This document shows, piece by piece, positions 34,280 through 42,935 of a stretch of 64,000 nucleotides of DNA. This stretch comes from Flexivirga endophytica. Lineage in GTDB: Bacteria > Actinomycetota > Actinomycetes > Actinomycetales > Dermatophilaceae. Where the stretch lies: NCBI RefSeq assembly GCF_014640635.1, contig NZ_BMHI01000003.1, positions 1-64,000 of the forward strand. The letters run 5' to 3'. Below the pieces are notes generated by a model. That model was given only the letters and a program-made list of their open reading frames with translations, made no database searches and was not told where the DNA came from. Both the position numbers and the translations under genes were made by a program. Position 1 is the stretch's first letter. Each line of letters starts with the position of its first letter.

Positions 34280-35473
34280 TCAACCGGACAGTCCGAACTG
34301 GATGATCGATTTGGTGCCTGCGCACCTCCACCCTGGCGAATCCTGGTCGAGAGAATCGACCGTTGCCGGGTCCAGGCCGACGATCACGTCGGACTTCAGT
34401 GTCCGCAGCGCAACGACCGGGGCCGTGAGCCAACCGACCGCCTCTCGGAAGGGGCGGGTTGGTGCCCACCAGAAGTCACCCACGAGCCGGCGGTAGTTCA
34501 AGTCACCCTTGGCGATGACGAGCGACGCCGTTGCAAAATGCTCAAGCAACTCGACAGGCATCTCCCACAGATGTAGTGGTGCACAGAAGAAGTCCGGACA
34601 TTGCAGCGCCAGACGCCCCGCCCGCAAGGCTTCCCATAACCGGTGACCGGCCTGCTCAGCCGGACCCCCGAATCCGGTCAGACGTCGGATGGCGGCGATC
34701 ACGTCCGTGGGGGTCGCATCCGAGACGAAATAGGGCTGGGGCTTGACATACAGCTCAACGCCGGTTGCGAGCCCGCGTCGGAGCAGGTGATCGATCAGCA
34801 GCAGGTCGGGAAGCAGTTCCCTCGCAGCGTTGTCCGCCACGAGCACGATCTGCCCCGGCTCGCTGTTTTCCAGGTGTCGCAACACGGCAGCGCCATCGTC
34901 GATCAGTAGCCCAGTGCCGGACGGGGGACCGCTGGGCACACCCGCGGCCAGGTTGAAGCACAGGTCCGCGTGGTTGGCCTGCAGCGAGGACCACAACAAG
35001 GCCGGCGCCTGCTCGTCCTCGCCGGTGTGGGTGACCAGTTCGTTGAACTCAGTCAGCAATGTGTCCGTGGCGGCTGAGGCCAGTTCGACCGACTTGAACG
35101 GACCGAATGGGTCCACCCCGCGCATCCCACCCGCGTCGAAAAAGCCAGTAGCCGCCAGCAGGCGCCGGAAGAAGTAGTTCTCCGCCCACAGGAACGGAGT
35201 CTCGGACCACGATTTCCCGACATGCGGCTCGCACCACCGCAACCAGCTGTCGCGATCGTGCCAGTGTGCGTCCGGTGGCCCGACGACGCCGGACACGATC
35301 TGCTCGCCCAACTGGTCAAGACGCGCGCGGTGCTCGGGTCCGTAGGCTGAGGCATCCCGCACCTTGCGGATCAACTCCGGGTACCGCTCGTGAAAGACGC
35401 TCCACGGAAAGCTTCCCGGGGTGTCGCACAGAATCGGCGCGGGCAGGACACCGAGTGTGCTGCGAACCTGCAT
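34280..35473 (-). CDS. ARMT1-like damage-control phosphatase family protein (DUF89)
   Basis: The 397-aa product matches the DUF89 metal-dependent phosphatase family in its ARMT1-like branch. It shows SWSETPFLWAENYFFRRLL near residue 95, the metal-site segment IVLVADNAARELLPDLLLIDHLL (an Asp-Asn pair then a conserved Glu, quoted here as ADNAARELLPD), and VIAKGDLNYRRLVGD. Family members remove phosphate from damaged or overflow metabolites. Codon third positions look less GC-rich than in neighbouring genes and the dispersed octamer is almost absent, which suggests recent transfer. AGGAGA lies 4 bases before the ATG, at the end of a 55-codon frame upstream. Confidence 0.75.
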   Translation of the reverse strand: MQVRSTLGVLPAPILCDTPGSFPWSVFHERYPELIRKVRDASAYGPEHRARLDQLGEQIVSGVVGPPDAHWHDRDSWLRWCEPHVGKSWSETPFLWAENYFFRRLLAATGFFDAGGMRGVDPFGPFKSVELASAATDTLLTEFNELVTHTGEDEQAPALLWSSLQANHADLCFNLAAGVPSGPPSGTGLLIDDGAAVLRHLENSEPGQIVLVADNAARELLPDLLLIDHLLRRGLATGVELYVKPQPYFVSDATPTDVIAAIRRLTGFGGPAEQAGHRLWEALRAGRLALQCPDFFCAPLHLWEMPVELLEHFATASLVIAKGDLNYRRLVGDFWWAPTRPFREAVGWLTAPVVALRTLKSDVIVGLDPATVDSLDQDSPGWRCAGTKSIIQFGLSG

Positions 35474-35481
35474 CAGTTCTC

Positions 35482-35649
35482 CTACTTCTCGTACGGATCA
35501 TTGATCCACCTCCGGGGTTGCCCGGGGACAGGACAGCGGCGTCCGGCGTACGGCCCAAGGTCTACTGCTTTCCCAAGTACAGCCTGTCGACGCGGCACGA
35601 GCACCTGGTCGGCCGGGCGGTTCCACTCCGTCACGCGAGGGGTAGTCAT
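35482..35649 (-). CDS. Possible small protein, 55 aa, directly upstream of the ARMT1-like gene
   Basis: An ATG at 35649 opens a 55-codon frame that begins MTTPRVTEWNRPADQVLVPR and ends RRWINDPYEK. Its TAG stop provides part of the ribosome site of the next gene, so the two would be tightly coupled. GGGAGG lies only 2 bases before the ATG, which is closer than normal. I recognise no family. Its reality is unproven; it may be a small partner or a decayed gene. Confidence 0.4.
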   Translation of the reverse strand: MTTPRVTEWNRPADQVLVPRRQAVLGKAVDLGPYAGRRCPVPGQPRRWINDPYEK

Positions 35650-35676
35650 CGCCTCCCGACATGGGGTATGCGTCGG

Positions 35677-35841
35677 TCAGAGCTGGTACCGGGCGGCGAC
35701 CGCGTCGATGAACATCTGCGTGGTAGTTGTCGATAGGCAGTGCGGTTCGGACTCGATCGTGTAGCACCCCAAGGGGCGCGCGATCAATCTTCGACGCGGT
35801 TCCTGGCTCTTCGCTGCATCTCGACATCGGGTGATCGCCAT
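35677..35841 (-). CDS. Possible small protein, 54 aa, first of the ARMT1-like cluster
   Basis: An ATG at 35841 opens a 54-codon frame. Its C-terminal part reads IARPLGCYTIESEPHCLST then TTTQMFIDAVAARYQL. The stop is 27 bases before the next small frame. No strong ribosome site is seen. It could be the remnant of a larger gene, a regulatory peptide or a peptide precursor; nothing in the sequence decides between these. Confidence 0.3.
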   Translation of the reverse strand: MAITRCRDAAKSQEPRRRLIARPLGCYTIESEPHCLSTTTTQMFIDAVAARYQL

Positions 35842-35993
35842 ACGCCATCAGGATCCGGATCCGCACTAACGTCAGGAGAGTTGGCGCGCGCCGCGCACGC
35901 GTGACCCTTGCGGTGCGTGGCCCGAGGTGAGCGGGTTACATAACGCTCGCTTAGTATGTCGATAACTCCCCATGGCCATTCCGAAAGGTCGAC

Positions 35994-37685
35994 ATGTCTC
36001 GTCGTCGCGCGTCCCTCATCGCTGTCACCGCACTCACCGGAAGCCTGGTGCTGGCTTCCTGCAACGCCAATTCCCACGGCAGTTCGTCCAGCGGCTCGGC
36101 GTCCGGTGGACACGGCGCCACCGCCACGGCGAAGAAGGGCGGCACGCTCTACGAATACTCCTCCAGCAAGGAGATCCACTTCGATCCGGCCAAGAGCCAG
36201 AACCTCGGCACCAGCTCCATCCACCTCATCGTCCGCGGGCTGACCTCGTGGCAGACCTCGCCCACCGGCGACACGAAGCTGGTCCCCGACCTGGCGACCA
36301 CCACCGGCAAGCCGTCCGACGGCGGCAAGACGTGGACCTTCACGCTGAAGAAGGGCCAGGAGTATGCCGATGGCAGCCCGATCACCGCGCAGGACATCAA
36401 GTTCGGCATCGAGCGCAGCTTCGACCCGCAGTTGCAGGGCGGCCTGAGCTACCACAAGGCACTGCTGGTCGGCGGCGAGAAGTACCAGGGGCCGGCCAAG
36501 GGCAAGCACCTCGCCTCGATCGAGACGCCCGACAAGTCGACCATCGTCTTCCACCTCGTCCGTCCGTTCGCCGACTGGGGCTGGGTGGCGTCGATGCCGG
36601 CCTTCGCGCCGGTGCCGGCGAAGTCCGGCATGGGCATCCCGAAGTACGACCACACCCCGCCGTCGTCCGGCCCCTACCAGGTGGCGTCCTACAAGGTGGG
36701 CTCGAACGTCACGCTGAAGCGGAACCCGCACTGGCAGAAGAGTTCCGACGAGGCACGCTCCGGTGCACCCGAGAAGGTCGTCTACGAGATGGGCCTGGAC
36801 CCCGACACCCTCGCGCAGCGGATGGTCGACGACCAGGGCAACGACAAGAACGGCGCCGGTGTCGGTGTCACCGCGGCGATCGTGCCCAAGATCAACTCCG
36901 ATCCGTCGGTCAAGGCGCGCACCACGGTCTCGCCGTCCGGCGCCGCGGAGTTCCTCGTGCTCAACACCAGCCGGCCAGGCCTGAAGGACCTCAAGGTTCG
37001 CAAGGCACTGCAGTACGCGATCAACAAGAAGTCGCTCCAGACCATCGCCGGCGGTCCGACATACGCCGGCTCGATCGCGACCACCTTGATCCCGCCGGGC
37101 GTGCAGGGCTACCAGAAGTACGACCTCTACAAGGCGCCCGCGACCGGCGACGTCGCGAAGGCCAAGAAGCTGCTGGGCAACGCCAAGGTGCCCACGCTGA
37201 ACCTCGTCTACGACTCGACGACACCTGAGCTGGCCAAGCAGGCGGCATCGGTCAAGGCGGACCTGAAGAAGGTCGGGATCAACGTCAAGACCACCCCGCA
37301 GGACAGCGACACCTGGTACGCGACCGTCTCGCAGAGCAACAACTTCGACCTGGCGATCTCCGGCTGGCAGGCCGACTACCCCGGCGCCTACGCACAGCTG
37401 CAGCCGGTCTTCGCGTCCAACCAGATCGGTGGGGGCAACTTCAACCTGTCGAAGTTCAAGGACCCGGCGGTCGACGCGGCCATCAACAAGGCCACGTCCC
37501 TCACCGATCCCGCCAAGGCCGACGCGGCCTGGGCCGCGCTCGACAAGCAGATCCTGCAGCAGGCTCCGGTCGTGCCGCTCTACTACTCGCACCAGGCCTA
37601 CCTCAACGGCAGCAACGTGACCGGCACCTACATCCCGACGTTCCCGACCTACCCCAACGTGTTGGTCCAGGGCCTGAAGAAGTGA
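35994..37685 (+). CDS. Peptide ABC transporter substrate-binding lipoprotein (SBP_bac_5)
   Basis: The 563-aa protein starts with a lipoprotein signal (lipobox LASC at about residues 19-22) and a Ser/Gly linker. It then has the family-5 solute-binding fold: YSSSKEIHFDPAKSQNLG, TWTFTLKKGQEYADGSPITAQD, SGPYQVASYKVGSNVTLKRNP and DLAISGWQADYPGAY. It should capture peptides or similar ligands outside the membrane. AAAGG lies 5 bases before the ATG. It is the first gene of a five-gene operon with overlapping neighbours. Confidence 0.92.
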   Translation: MSRRRASLIAVTALTGSLVLASCNANSHGSSSSGSASGGHGATATAKKGGTLYEYSSSKEIHFDPAKSQNLGTSSIHLIVRGLTSWQTSPTGDTKLVPDLATTTGKPSDGGKTWTFTLKKGQEYADGSPITAQDIKFGIERSFDPQLQGGLSYHKALLVGGEKYQGPAKGKHLASIETPDKSTIVFHLVRPFADWGWVASMPAFAPVPAKSGMGIPKYDHTPPSSGPYQVASYKVGSNVTLKRNPHWQKSSDEARSGAPEKVVYEMGLDPDTLAQRMVDDQGNDKNGAGVGVTAAIVPKINSDPSVKARTTVSPSGAAEFLVLNTSRPGLKDLKVRKALQYAINKKSLQTIAGGPTYAGSIATTLIPPGVQGYQKYDLYKAPATGDVAKAKKLLGNAKVPTLNLVYDSTTPELAKQAASVKADLKKVGINVKTTPQDSDTWYATVSQSNNFDLAISGWQADYPGAYAQLQPVFASNQIGGGNFNLSKFKDPAVDAAINKATSLTDPAKADAAWAALDKQILQQAPVVPLYYSHQAYLNGSNVTGTYIPTFPTYPNVLVQGLKK

Positions 37686-38614
37686 CGGCGGCGGTTGCGC
37701 GCAGCCGATCGCCGATAGCTCTCGCCGTCCGTCGGACCATGCGCTCCGGCGCGGGTCGGGCGGGGGCGGTAGCGCTGCTCCTGGTGATGATCGCGGGGTT
37801 CTGTGCTCCGTTGCTGACCGCACTGGAGGGACAGAACCCGAGCGACTTCAACGGCGACCTCGTCGACGGCAACAACGGCGGCAATCCCTACGGCAGTTTC
37901 GGCGGGGTCAACGGCAGCCACTGGTTCGGCGTCGAGCCCGGCACCGGGCGGGATCTCTTCGCGCTGGTGGTCTACGGCCTGCGCACCACGATCCTGATCG
38001 CGTTGGCGGCCACCGTCGTCTCGGTGATCATCGGCACCGCCGTCGGTATGTCGATGGGCTATCTCGGCGGCTGGTTCGAGACCGTGCTGGGCCGGTTCGT
38101 GGACTTCATGTTCGGCTTCCCGACGCTGCTGTTCCTCATCGCGTTGCAACTGATCGTGCCGTCCGACATACCGAAGCCGGTCGTGCTCGCCGTCGTGCTG
38201 GCGGCCTTCGGCTGGGTGGGCACGGCACGACTGATCCACACGCAGACACGGCAGCTCGCAGCGCGCGAATTCATCGACGCGGCAAGGGCTTCCGGCACGC
38301 CTTTGCGCCGGGTCCTCGTCGGCGAGTTGTTGCCGAACCTGATCGGCACGCTCGCCGTCGTCGTCGCGCTCAGCTTCCCCGCGACCGTGGCGGTGTCGGC
38401 CGGCCTGAGCTTCCTCGGGGTCGGCATCGGCGCAGACACCCCTGACCTCGGCGTCCTCATCGGATCCTCGATCACCTGGACCTACACCGGAGCGGATGCG
38501 GGCTACCTGATCTTCCCGTCCATCGTGCTGCTGCTGATCGTGCTCGGCGCCACCCTCCTCGGAGACGCCCTGCGCGACGCCTTCGACGTGCGCACCGAGG
38601 AGAACGCCCGATGA
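37682..38614 (+). CDS. Peptide ABC transporter permease, DppC type
   Basis: The 310-aa membrane protein has an N-terminal membrane segment, then an outside loop with HWFGVEPGTGRDLFALVVYGLRTT quoted as HWFGVEPGTGRD. Five further helices and the EAA-like loop FIDAARASGTPLRRVLVGELLPN follow, the DppC/OppC pattern. A GTG start overlaps the stop of the binding-protein gene (GTGA). The order here is C-type permease before B-type, the reverse of the usual dpp/opp order. Confidence 0.9.
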   Translation: MTAAVARSRSPIALAVRRTMRSGAGRAGAVALLLVMIAGFCAPLLTALEGQNPSDFNGDLVDGNNGGNPYGSFGGVNGSHWFGVEPGTGRDLFALVVYGLRTTILIALAATVVSVIIGTAVGMSMGYLGGWFETVLGRFVDFMFGFPTLLFLIALQLIVPSDIPKPVVLAVVLAAFGWVGTARLIHTQTRQLAAREFIDAARASGTPLRRVLVGELLPNLIGTLAVVVALSFPATVAVSAGLSFLGVGIGADTPDLGVLIGSSITWTYTGADAGYLIFPSIVLLLIVLGATLLGDALRDAFDVRTEENAR

Positions 38615-39597
38615 CGTCATACATCGCCCGGCGGCTGGTGGTCTCCCTGCTGGTGCTGCTCGCGATCTCCTTCTGCGTCTTCATGCTCTTCTACAGCGGA
38701 CCGTCCGATCCCGCCCGCGTGATGTGCGGAAAGCCCTGCCAGCCGGAGCGACTCACGCAGGTCAAGCACTTCATGGGCACCGACAAGAACGCCTTCGTGC
38801 AATGGCTCGACTTCCTCAAGGGACTCTTCGTCGGCCGGACCTACGGCACCGGCGCTGAGGCCGCGCATTGCTCCGCACCGTGCTTCGGCTTCTCGTTCGA
38901 CCAGCGACAGTCCGTGACCAACCTGATCTGGTCGCGGCTGCCGGTCACCGCTTCGCTCGCGCTCGGCGGGGCCGCGGTCTCCCTGCTCGTCGGTATGACG
39001 CTCGGCCCGCTCGCCGCGATCTTCCGCGGCCGCTGGCCGGATGCCCTGGTCAGGGGCGGCTCGTTGTTCCTGGTCGCGACGCCGGCATACCTGTTGGGAC
39101 TGTTGGGGATCCTGCTCTTCGGCTTCCAGCTCAACGTGGTCCCGGTGTCGGGGTATGTCGCCCTCACCGACAGCCCCGTGGACTGGGCGTGGCATTTGGT
39201 CCTGCCCTGGTGCGTCATCGGCCTGATCAACGCCGCAGGTTACGCACGCTTCGCTCGCAACCAGATGCTCGACGAGCTCGGCTCGGACCACTTGCTCGCG
39301 CAGCGGGCGACCGGTGCTCCGAAGCGGACGGTCCGCCGCGCCGCGCGACGCGGTGTGTGGGTCCCGATCACAACGCTCTTCGGACTCGATCTGGCGATGC
39401 TGCTCAGCGGGTCGATCTTCACCGAGCGGGTCTTCAGCATGCACGGCATCGGTGACCTGCTGATCGGTGGTGTCTCGAGCCACGATCTCGGGATCGTCGT
39501 CGGCACAGCGCTTTTCGGCGCCGCGCTGATCATCGTCGGCAATCTCGTCGTCGACATCGTGCAGGGTTCGATAGATCCGAGGGTGCGCCGTGGTTGA
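38611..39597 (+). CDS. Peptide ABC transporter permease, DppB type
   Basis: The 328-aa protein begins MTSYIARRLVVSLLVLLAI, the standard DppB/OppB N-terminal helix. It has about six membrane segments and a coupling-loop region with DHLLAQRATGAPKRTVRR. Its ATG overlaps the previous stop (ATGA). It should form the heterodimeric channel with the DppC-type subunit. Confidence 0.9.
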   Translation: MTSYIARRLVVSLLVLLAISFCVFMLFYSGPSDPARVMCGKPCQPERLTQVKHFMGTDKNAFVQWLDFLKGLFVGRTYGTGAEAAHCSAPCFGFSFDQRQSVTNLIWSRLPVTASLALGGAAVSLLVGMTLGPLAAIFRGRWPDALVRGGSLFLVATPAYLLGLLGILLFGFQLNVVPVSGYVALTDSPVDWAWHLVLPWCVIGLINAAGYARFARNQMLDELGSDHLLAQRATGAPKRTVRRAARRGVWVPITTLFGLDLAMLLSGSIFTERVFSMHGIGDLLIGGVSSHDLGIVVGTALFGAALIIVGNLVVDIVQGSIDPRVRRG

Positions 39598-40654
39598 GCT
39601 AGGAAAGAACGGCGAACACGGCGGCTCTCGACACGCGGTGCACACCTCACCGTTACTCGACCAGCAGCCCGTGCTCAGCCTGCGTGACCTGCAGGTCACC
39701 TTCCGCGGCACGTCCGGTCCGGTGCCTGCGGTCAACGGAGTCACGCTCGAGGCGCACGCCGGCCAGGTCGTCGCGATCGTCGGCGAGTCCGGGTCGGGCA
39801 AGTCCGCCACCGCACTCGCGTCGATGGGCCTGCTTCCCGACTCCGCGACCGTGACCGGCAGCGTCCTGGTCGAGGGGACGGACCTCAACGCCATACCCGA
39901 GAAACAGCGGGTTCCGTTGCGGGGCAGCAGCATCGCGATGATCTTCCAGGACGCCCTCGCCGCGCTGAACCCCTACCGCACGGTCGGCCGGCAGATCATC
40001 GACGCCTACCGACTACATCACGATGTCGACAAGCGGACCGCCCGCGAGCGCGCCGTCGAGGTGCTCGATCGGGTCGGCATCCGCGACGCGACCCGGCGAG
40101 TCGACGACTACCCGCACGAGTTCAGCGGCGGCATGCGCCAGCGCGCGATGATCGCGATGGCCGTGGTCAACGACCCGACCATCCTGATCGCCGACGAACC
40201 CACGACCGCTCTCGACGTCACGGTGCAACGCCAGGTGCTCGACCTGTTGACCGGGCTCACCGACGACCTCGGTATGGCGCTGGTGCTCATCACGCACGAC
40301 CTCGGCGTCGTCGCCGAGGTCGCTGACCAGATCGCGGTCATGTATGCCGGTCGGATCGTCGAATCCGGAAGTGTCCTGGACATTTTCGATCATCCGGCGC
40401 ACCCCTACACCCAGGCCCTGTTGGGCGCGACGCCGAACCTCGAGACCTCTGGTCGGTTGGCCGCCATACCCGGTGTGCCGGCGTCCGGCACCAACCTGCC
40501 GTCCGGGTGCCCGTTCCATCCGCGGTGCGCCTTCGCGGCCGAGGTCGGCGAGGCGTGCCGCACGAAACGTCCGGTGCTGGAGTTGCGACCTGGCACCCCG
40601 GCACATCGGGCGGCCTGCCACTTCACCACGGACCGGGAGCTGCCCGATGCCTGA
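39590..40654 (+). CDS. Peptide ABC transporter ATP-binding protein, DppD/OppD type
   Basis: The 354-aa ATPase has Walker [12 protein letters not shown], the signature FSGGMRQR, Walker [14 protein letters not shown] and a switch His in LITHDLG. The C-terminal oligopeptide-ABC extension [20 protein letters not shown] carries Cys residues typical of the D/F subunits. A GTG start at 39590 gives an 8-base overlap with the permease gene; a later GTG is possible. Confidence 0.92.
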   Translation: MVELGKNGEHGGSRHAVHTSPLLDQQPVLSLRDLQVTFRGTSGPVPAVNGVTLEAHAGQVVAIVGESGSGKSATALASMGLLPDSATVTGSVLVEGTDLNAIPEKQRVPLRGSSIAMIFQDALAALNPYRTVGRQIIDAYRLHHDVDKRTARERAVEVLDRVGIRDATRRVDDYPHEFSGGMRQRAMIAMAVVNDPTILIADEPTTALDVTVQRQVLDLLTGLTDDLGMALVLITHDLGVVAEVADQIAVMYAGRIVESGSVLDIFDHPAHPYTQALLGATPNLETSGRLAAIPGVPASGTNLPSGCPFHPRCAFAAEVGEACRTKRPVLELRPGTPAHRAACHFTTDRELPDA

Positions 40655-41462
40655 GCCACTGCTGAGCCTGCAACACGTGAGCAAGACATTCCGCGGCCGT
40701 GCGACACCCTTCGGGTCATCGGAGGCGAAGCATGCCGTCCAGGACGTCTCGCTCGACATCGCACCCGGCGAAACCGTTGCGCTGGTGGGCGAATCCGGCT
40801 CCGGCAAGTCGACTCTCTCCCGCGTCGCGCTCCGGCTGACGGACGCGACAGCAGGTCGGGTCCTCTTCGACGGCACCGACGTGACGCAGCTGCGGGGACG
40901 CGGTCTGCGAGCGCTGCGCCGCGAGTTGAGCGTCGTCTTCCAGGACCCGTACACGTCGCTCAATCCACGGCAGACCGTGGCACGCATCCTCACCGGCCCA
41001 CTGCGCAACCACGGACTGCCGCGTGATCAAAAGGTTCTCGACGAGCTCATCACCTCGGTCGGCCTCGAACCGGAGCACCTGAACCGCTATCCCCACCAGT
41101 TCTCCGGCGGGCAACGGCAACGCATCGGCATCGCCCGTGCGCTGGCCACCCAGCCGCGGATGATCATCGCCGACGAACCGGTGTCCGCTCTTGACGTGTC
41201 GATCCGCGCCCAGATCCTCAACCTGCTCGGCGACCTGCGCGACGAACGCGGTCTCGCACTGCTCGTCGTGTCGCACGACCTCGCCGTCGTGCGTGGCATC
41301 GCGGACCGGGTCGCGGTCATGCAGGACGGGCGGCTGGTCGAGTCGGGGCCGGTCGAGCAGATCTACGCGGATCCGAAGGACCCCTACACGCGCTCGCTGC
41401 TCGATGCAGTGCCGGTGCCCGACCCGCACCGCCGCTCCCGCCCGCTGCCACCCACCGAATGA
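40647..41462 (+). CDS. Peptide ABC transporter ATP-binding protein, DppF/OppF type
   Basis: The 271-aa ATPase has Walker [12 protein letters not shown], the signature FSGGQRQRIG, Walker B MIIADEPVSALDV and the His loop VVSHDLA. It pairs with the preceding ATPase. Its ATG overlaps the preceding stop by 8 bases. Its stop codon lies inside the first arm of the 68-bp palindromic element at 41456, so the element touches the coding end. Confidence 0.92.
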   Translation: MPEPLLSLQHVSKTFRGRATPFGSSEAKHAVQDVSLDIAPGETVALVGESGSGKSTLSRVALRLTDATAGRVLFDGTDVTQLRGRGLRALRRELSVVFQDPYTSLNPRQTVARILTGPLRNHGLPRDQKVLDELITSVGLEPEHLNRYPHQFSGGQRQRIGIARALATQPRMIIADEPVSALDVSIRAQILNLLGDLRDERGLALLVVSHDLAVVRGIADRVAVMQDGRLVESGPVEQIYADPKDPYTRSLLDAVPVPDPHRRSRPLPPTE

Positions 41463-41523
41463 CGGCTTCTTCGCCGAACGACGGTCGTATCCGGCCGTCG
41501 CTCGGCGAGGGAGCCGTCATTCG
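41456..41523. repeat. 68-bp palindromic intergenic element, copy 1
   Basis: The outer arms CGAATGACGGCT and AGCCGTCATTCG are perfect complements. An inner pair (TCGCCGAACGACGG / CCGTCGCTCGGCGA) has one mismatch, so the whole element folds on itself. A second copy of the same length at 53515-53582 is identical at 59 of 68 positions by hand alignment. It lies 32 bases from the rplA terminator. Confidence 0.85.
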
Positions 41524-41555
41524 GCATGGTGCTTCTGGGCCTCGCCATACAAGAA

Positions 41556-41589
41556 AGCGACCGCCGTCCCGTGAGGGACGACGGTCGCT
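41556..41589 (-). terminator. Terminator of rplA
   Basis: AGCGACCGCCGTCCC (41556-41570) and 41575-41589 form a 15-bp stem with one mismatch and a GTGA loop. TTCTT follows on the minus strand. It lies 24 bases past the rplA stop. Confidence 0.85.
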
Positions 41590-41613
41590 GTCCGTATGCC
41601 GTGGAGGCGTCGA

Positions 41614-42330
41614 TCAGGCGTCGACGTCCTCGCCCAACAGGTTGCGCGTGATGGAGGCGTCGAGCGGGATCCCCGGGCCCATCGTGGTCGACATCGTCGC
41701 CTTGGAGATGTAGCGACCCTTGGAAGCGGCCGGCTTCAGACGCAGGACCTCTTCCAGCACCGCACCGTAGTTCTCGACCAGGGCCTTCTCGTCGAAGGAC
41801 GCCTTGCCGATGATGAAGTGCAGGTTGGAGTGCTTGTCGACGCGGAACTCGATCTTGCCGCCCTTGATCTCCGAGACGGCCTTGGCGACATCCATCGTCA
41901 CGGTGCCGGTCTTCGGGTTGGGCATCAGACCACGCGGGCCGAGGACCTTACCGAGACGACCGACCTTGCCCATGAGGTCCGGGGTCGCGACGACCGAGTC
42001 GAAGTCGGTCCAGCCACCGGCAACCTTGGCGAGCAGGTCGTCCGAGCCGACGAAGTCCGCACCGGCGGCCTCGGCCGCAGCGGCCTTGTCACCGTTGGCG
42101 AAGACCAGCACGCGGGCGGTCTTACCGGTGCCGTTCGGCAGGTTGACGGTGCCGCGCACCATCTGGTCGGCCTTGCGCGGGTCGACGCCGAGACGGAACG
42201 CAACCTCAACGGTCGAGTCGTACTTCGTCTTGGCACCGGCCTTGGCCAGGCGAACGGCGTCCAGCGGAGCGTAGAGCGCGTCCTTGTCGATCTGCTCCGC
42301 TGTGGCGCGGTAGCTCTTGCTGTGCTTCAT
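41614..42330 (-). CDS. rplA: 50S ribosomal protein L1
   Basis: The 238-aa product contains the L1 core: [41 protein letters not shown] in shorter form [30 protein letters not shown] and the closing [13 protein letters not shown]1 forms the mobile stalk at the ribosomal E site and often represses its own operon. GGAAGGGA lies about 7 bases before the ATG. It is the last gene of the secE-nusG-rplK-rplA run. Confidence 0.97.
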   Translation of the reverse strand: MKHSKSYRATAEQIDKDALYAPLDAVRLAKAGAKTKYDSTVEVAFRLGVDPRKADQMVRGTVNLPNGTGKTARVLVFANGDKAAAAEAAGADFVGSDDLLAKVAGGWTDFDSVVATPDLMGKVGRLGKVLGPRGLMPNPKTGTVTMDVAKAVSEIKGGKIEFRVDKHSNLHFIIGKASFDEKALVENYGAVLEEVLRLKPAASKGRYISKATMSTTMGPGIPLDASITRNLLGEDVDA

Positions 42331-42351
42331 ATTGGATTCCCTTCCGGAATT

Positions 42352-42383
42352 GTGGTTGTGCGGGCCGAAGCAGGCCCAACCAC
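42352..42383 (-). promoter_or_regulatory. Stem in the rplK-rplA spacer, possible L1 target
   Basis: GTGGTTG and GGGCC on one side pair with GGCCC and AACCAC on the other, leaving a small one-sided bulge. It lies between rplK and rplA, where L1 autoregulatory sites are known in other bacteria. No specific L1-site bases are claimed. Confidence 0.35.
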
Positions 42384-42411
42384 GGTTGGTGTGGTCTTTC
42401 GACCAGCGTTG

Positions 42412-42840
42412 TTACTCGGTCTCGATACCCATCGACCGCGCGGTGCCGGCGATGATGCGCGACGCCTGGTCCAGGTCGTTGGCGTTGAGGTCGGCCATCT
42501 TCTCCTGGGCGATCTCGCGGACCTGGTCCTTGCTCAGCTTGCCGACCTTGTTCTTGTGCGGCTCGCCGGAACCCTTGGCGACACCGGCTGCCTTCTTGAT
42601 CAGCTCGGCGGCCGGCGGGGTCTTGGTGATGAAGGTGAAGGAGCGGTCCTCGTAGACCGTGATCTCCACCGGGATGACGTTGCCGCGCTTGTCCGCCGTG
42701 GCGTCGTTGTACGCCTTGACGAACTCCATGATGTTGACGCCGTGCTGACCCAATGCGGGGCCGACGGGCGGTGCGGGGGTGGCCTGACCGGCCTGGATCT
42801 GCAGCTTGATGAAGCCGGAGACCTTCTTCTTGGGAGGCAT
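42412..42840 (-). CDS. rplK: 50S ribosomal protein L11
   Basis: The 142-aa product begins [19 protein letters not shown] and has the Pro-rich [20 protein letters not shown] and the RNA-binding C-terminal domain. L11 helps form the GTPase-associated centre. AAGGAAC lies about 7 bases before the ATG. It lies between nusG and rplA. Confidence 0.97.
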   Translation of the reverse strand: MPPKKKVSGFIKLQIQAGQATPAPPVGPALGQHGVNIMEFVKAYNDATADKRGNVIPVEITVYEDRSFTFITKTPPAAELIKKAAGVAKGSGEPHKNKVGKLSKDQVREIAQEKMADLNANDLDQASRIIAGTARSMGIETE

Positions 42841-42935
42841 ACTTCTGTTCCTTTTCGTGGGCCGACGCCTTGGGCGATGACCCGGTTGCAATGTCCTGGC
42901 AGCCGAACGCTGTCAGGGGTGTGTCGTCATAGTCC

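Noticed and set aside
35390-35764. Plus-strand 124-codon frame upstream of the ARMT1-like gene
   Set aside because: No ribosome site and no family resemblance; the minus-strand micro-ORFs fit the operon context better.
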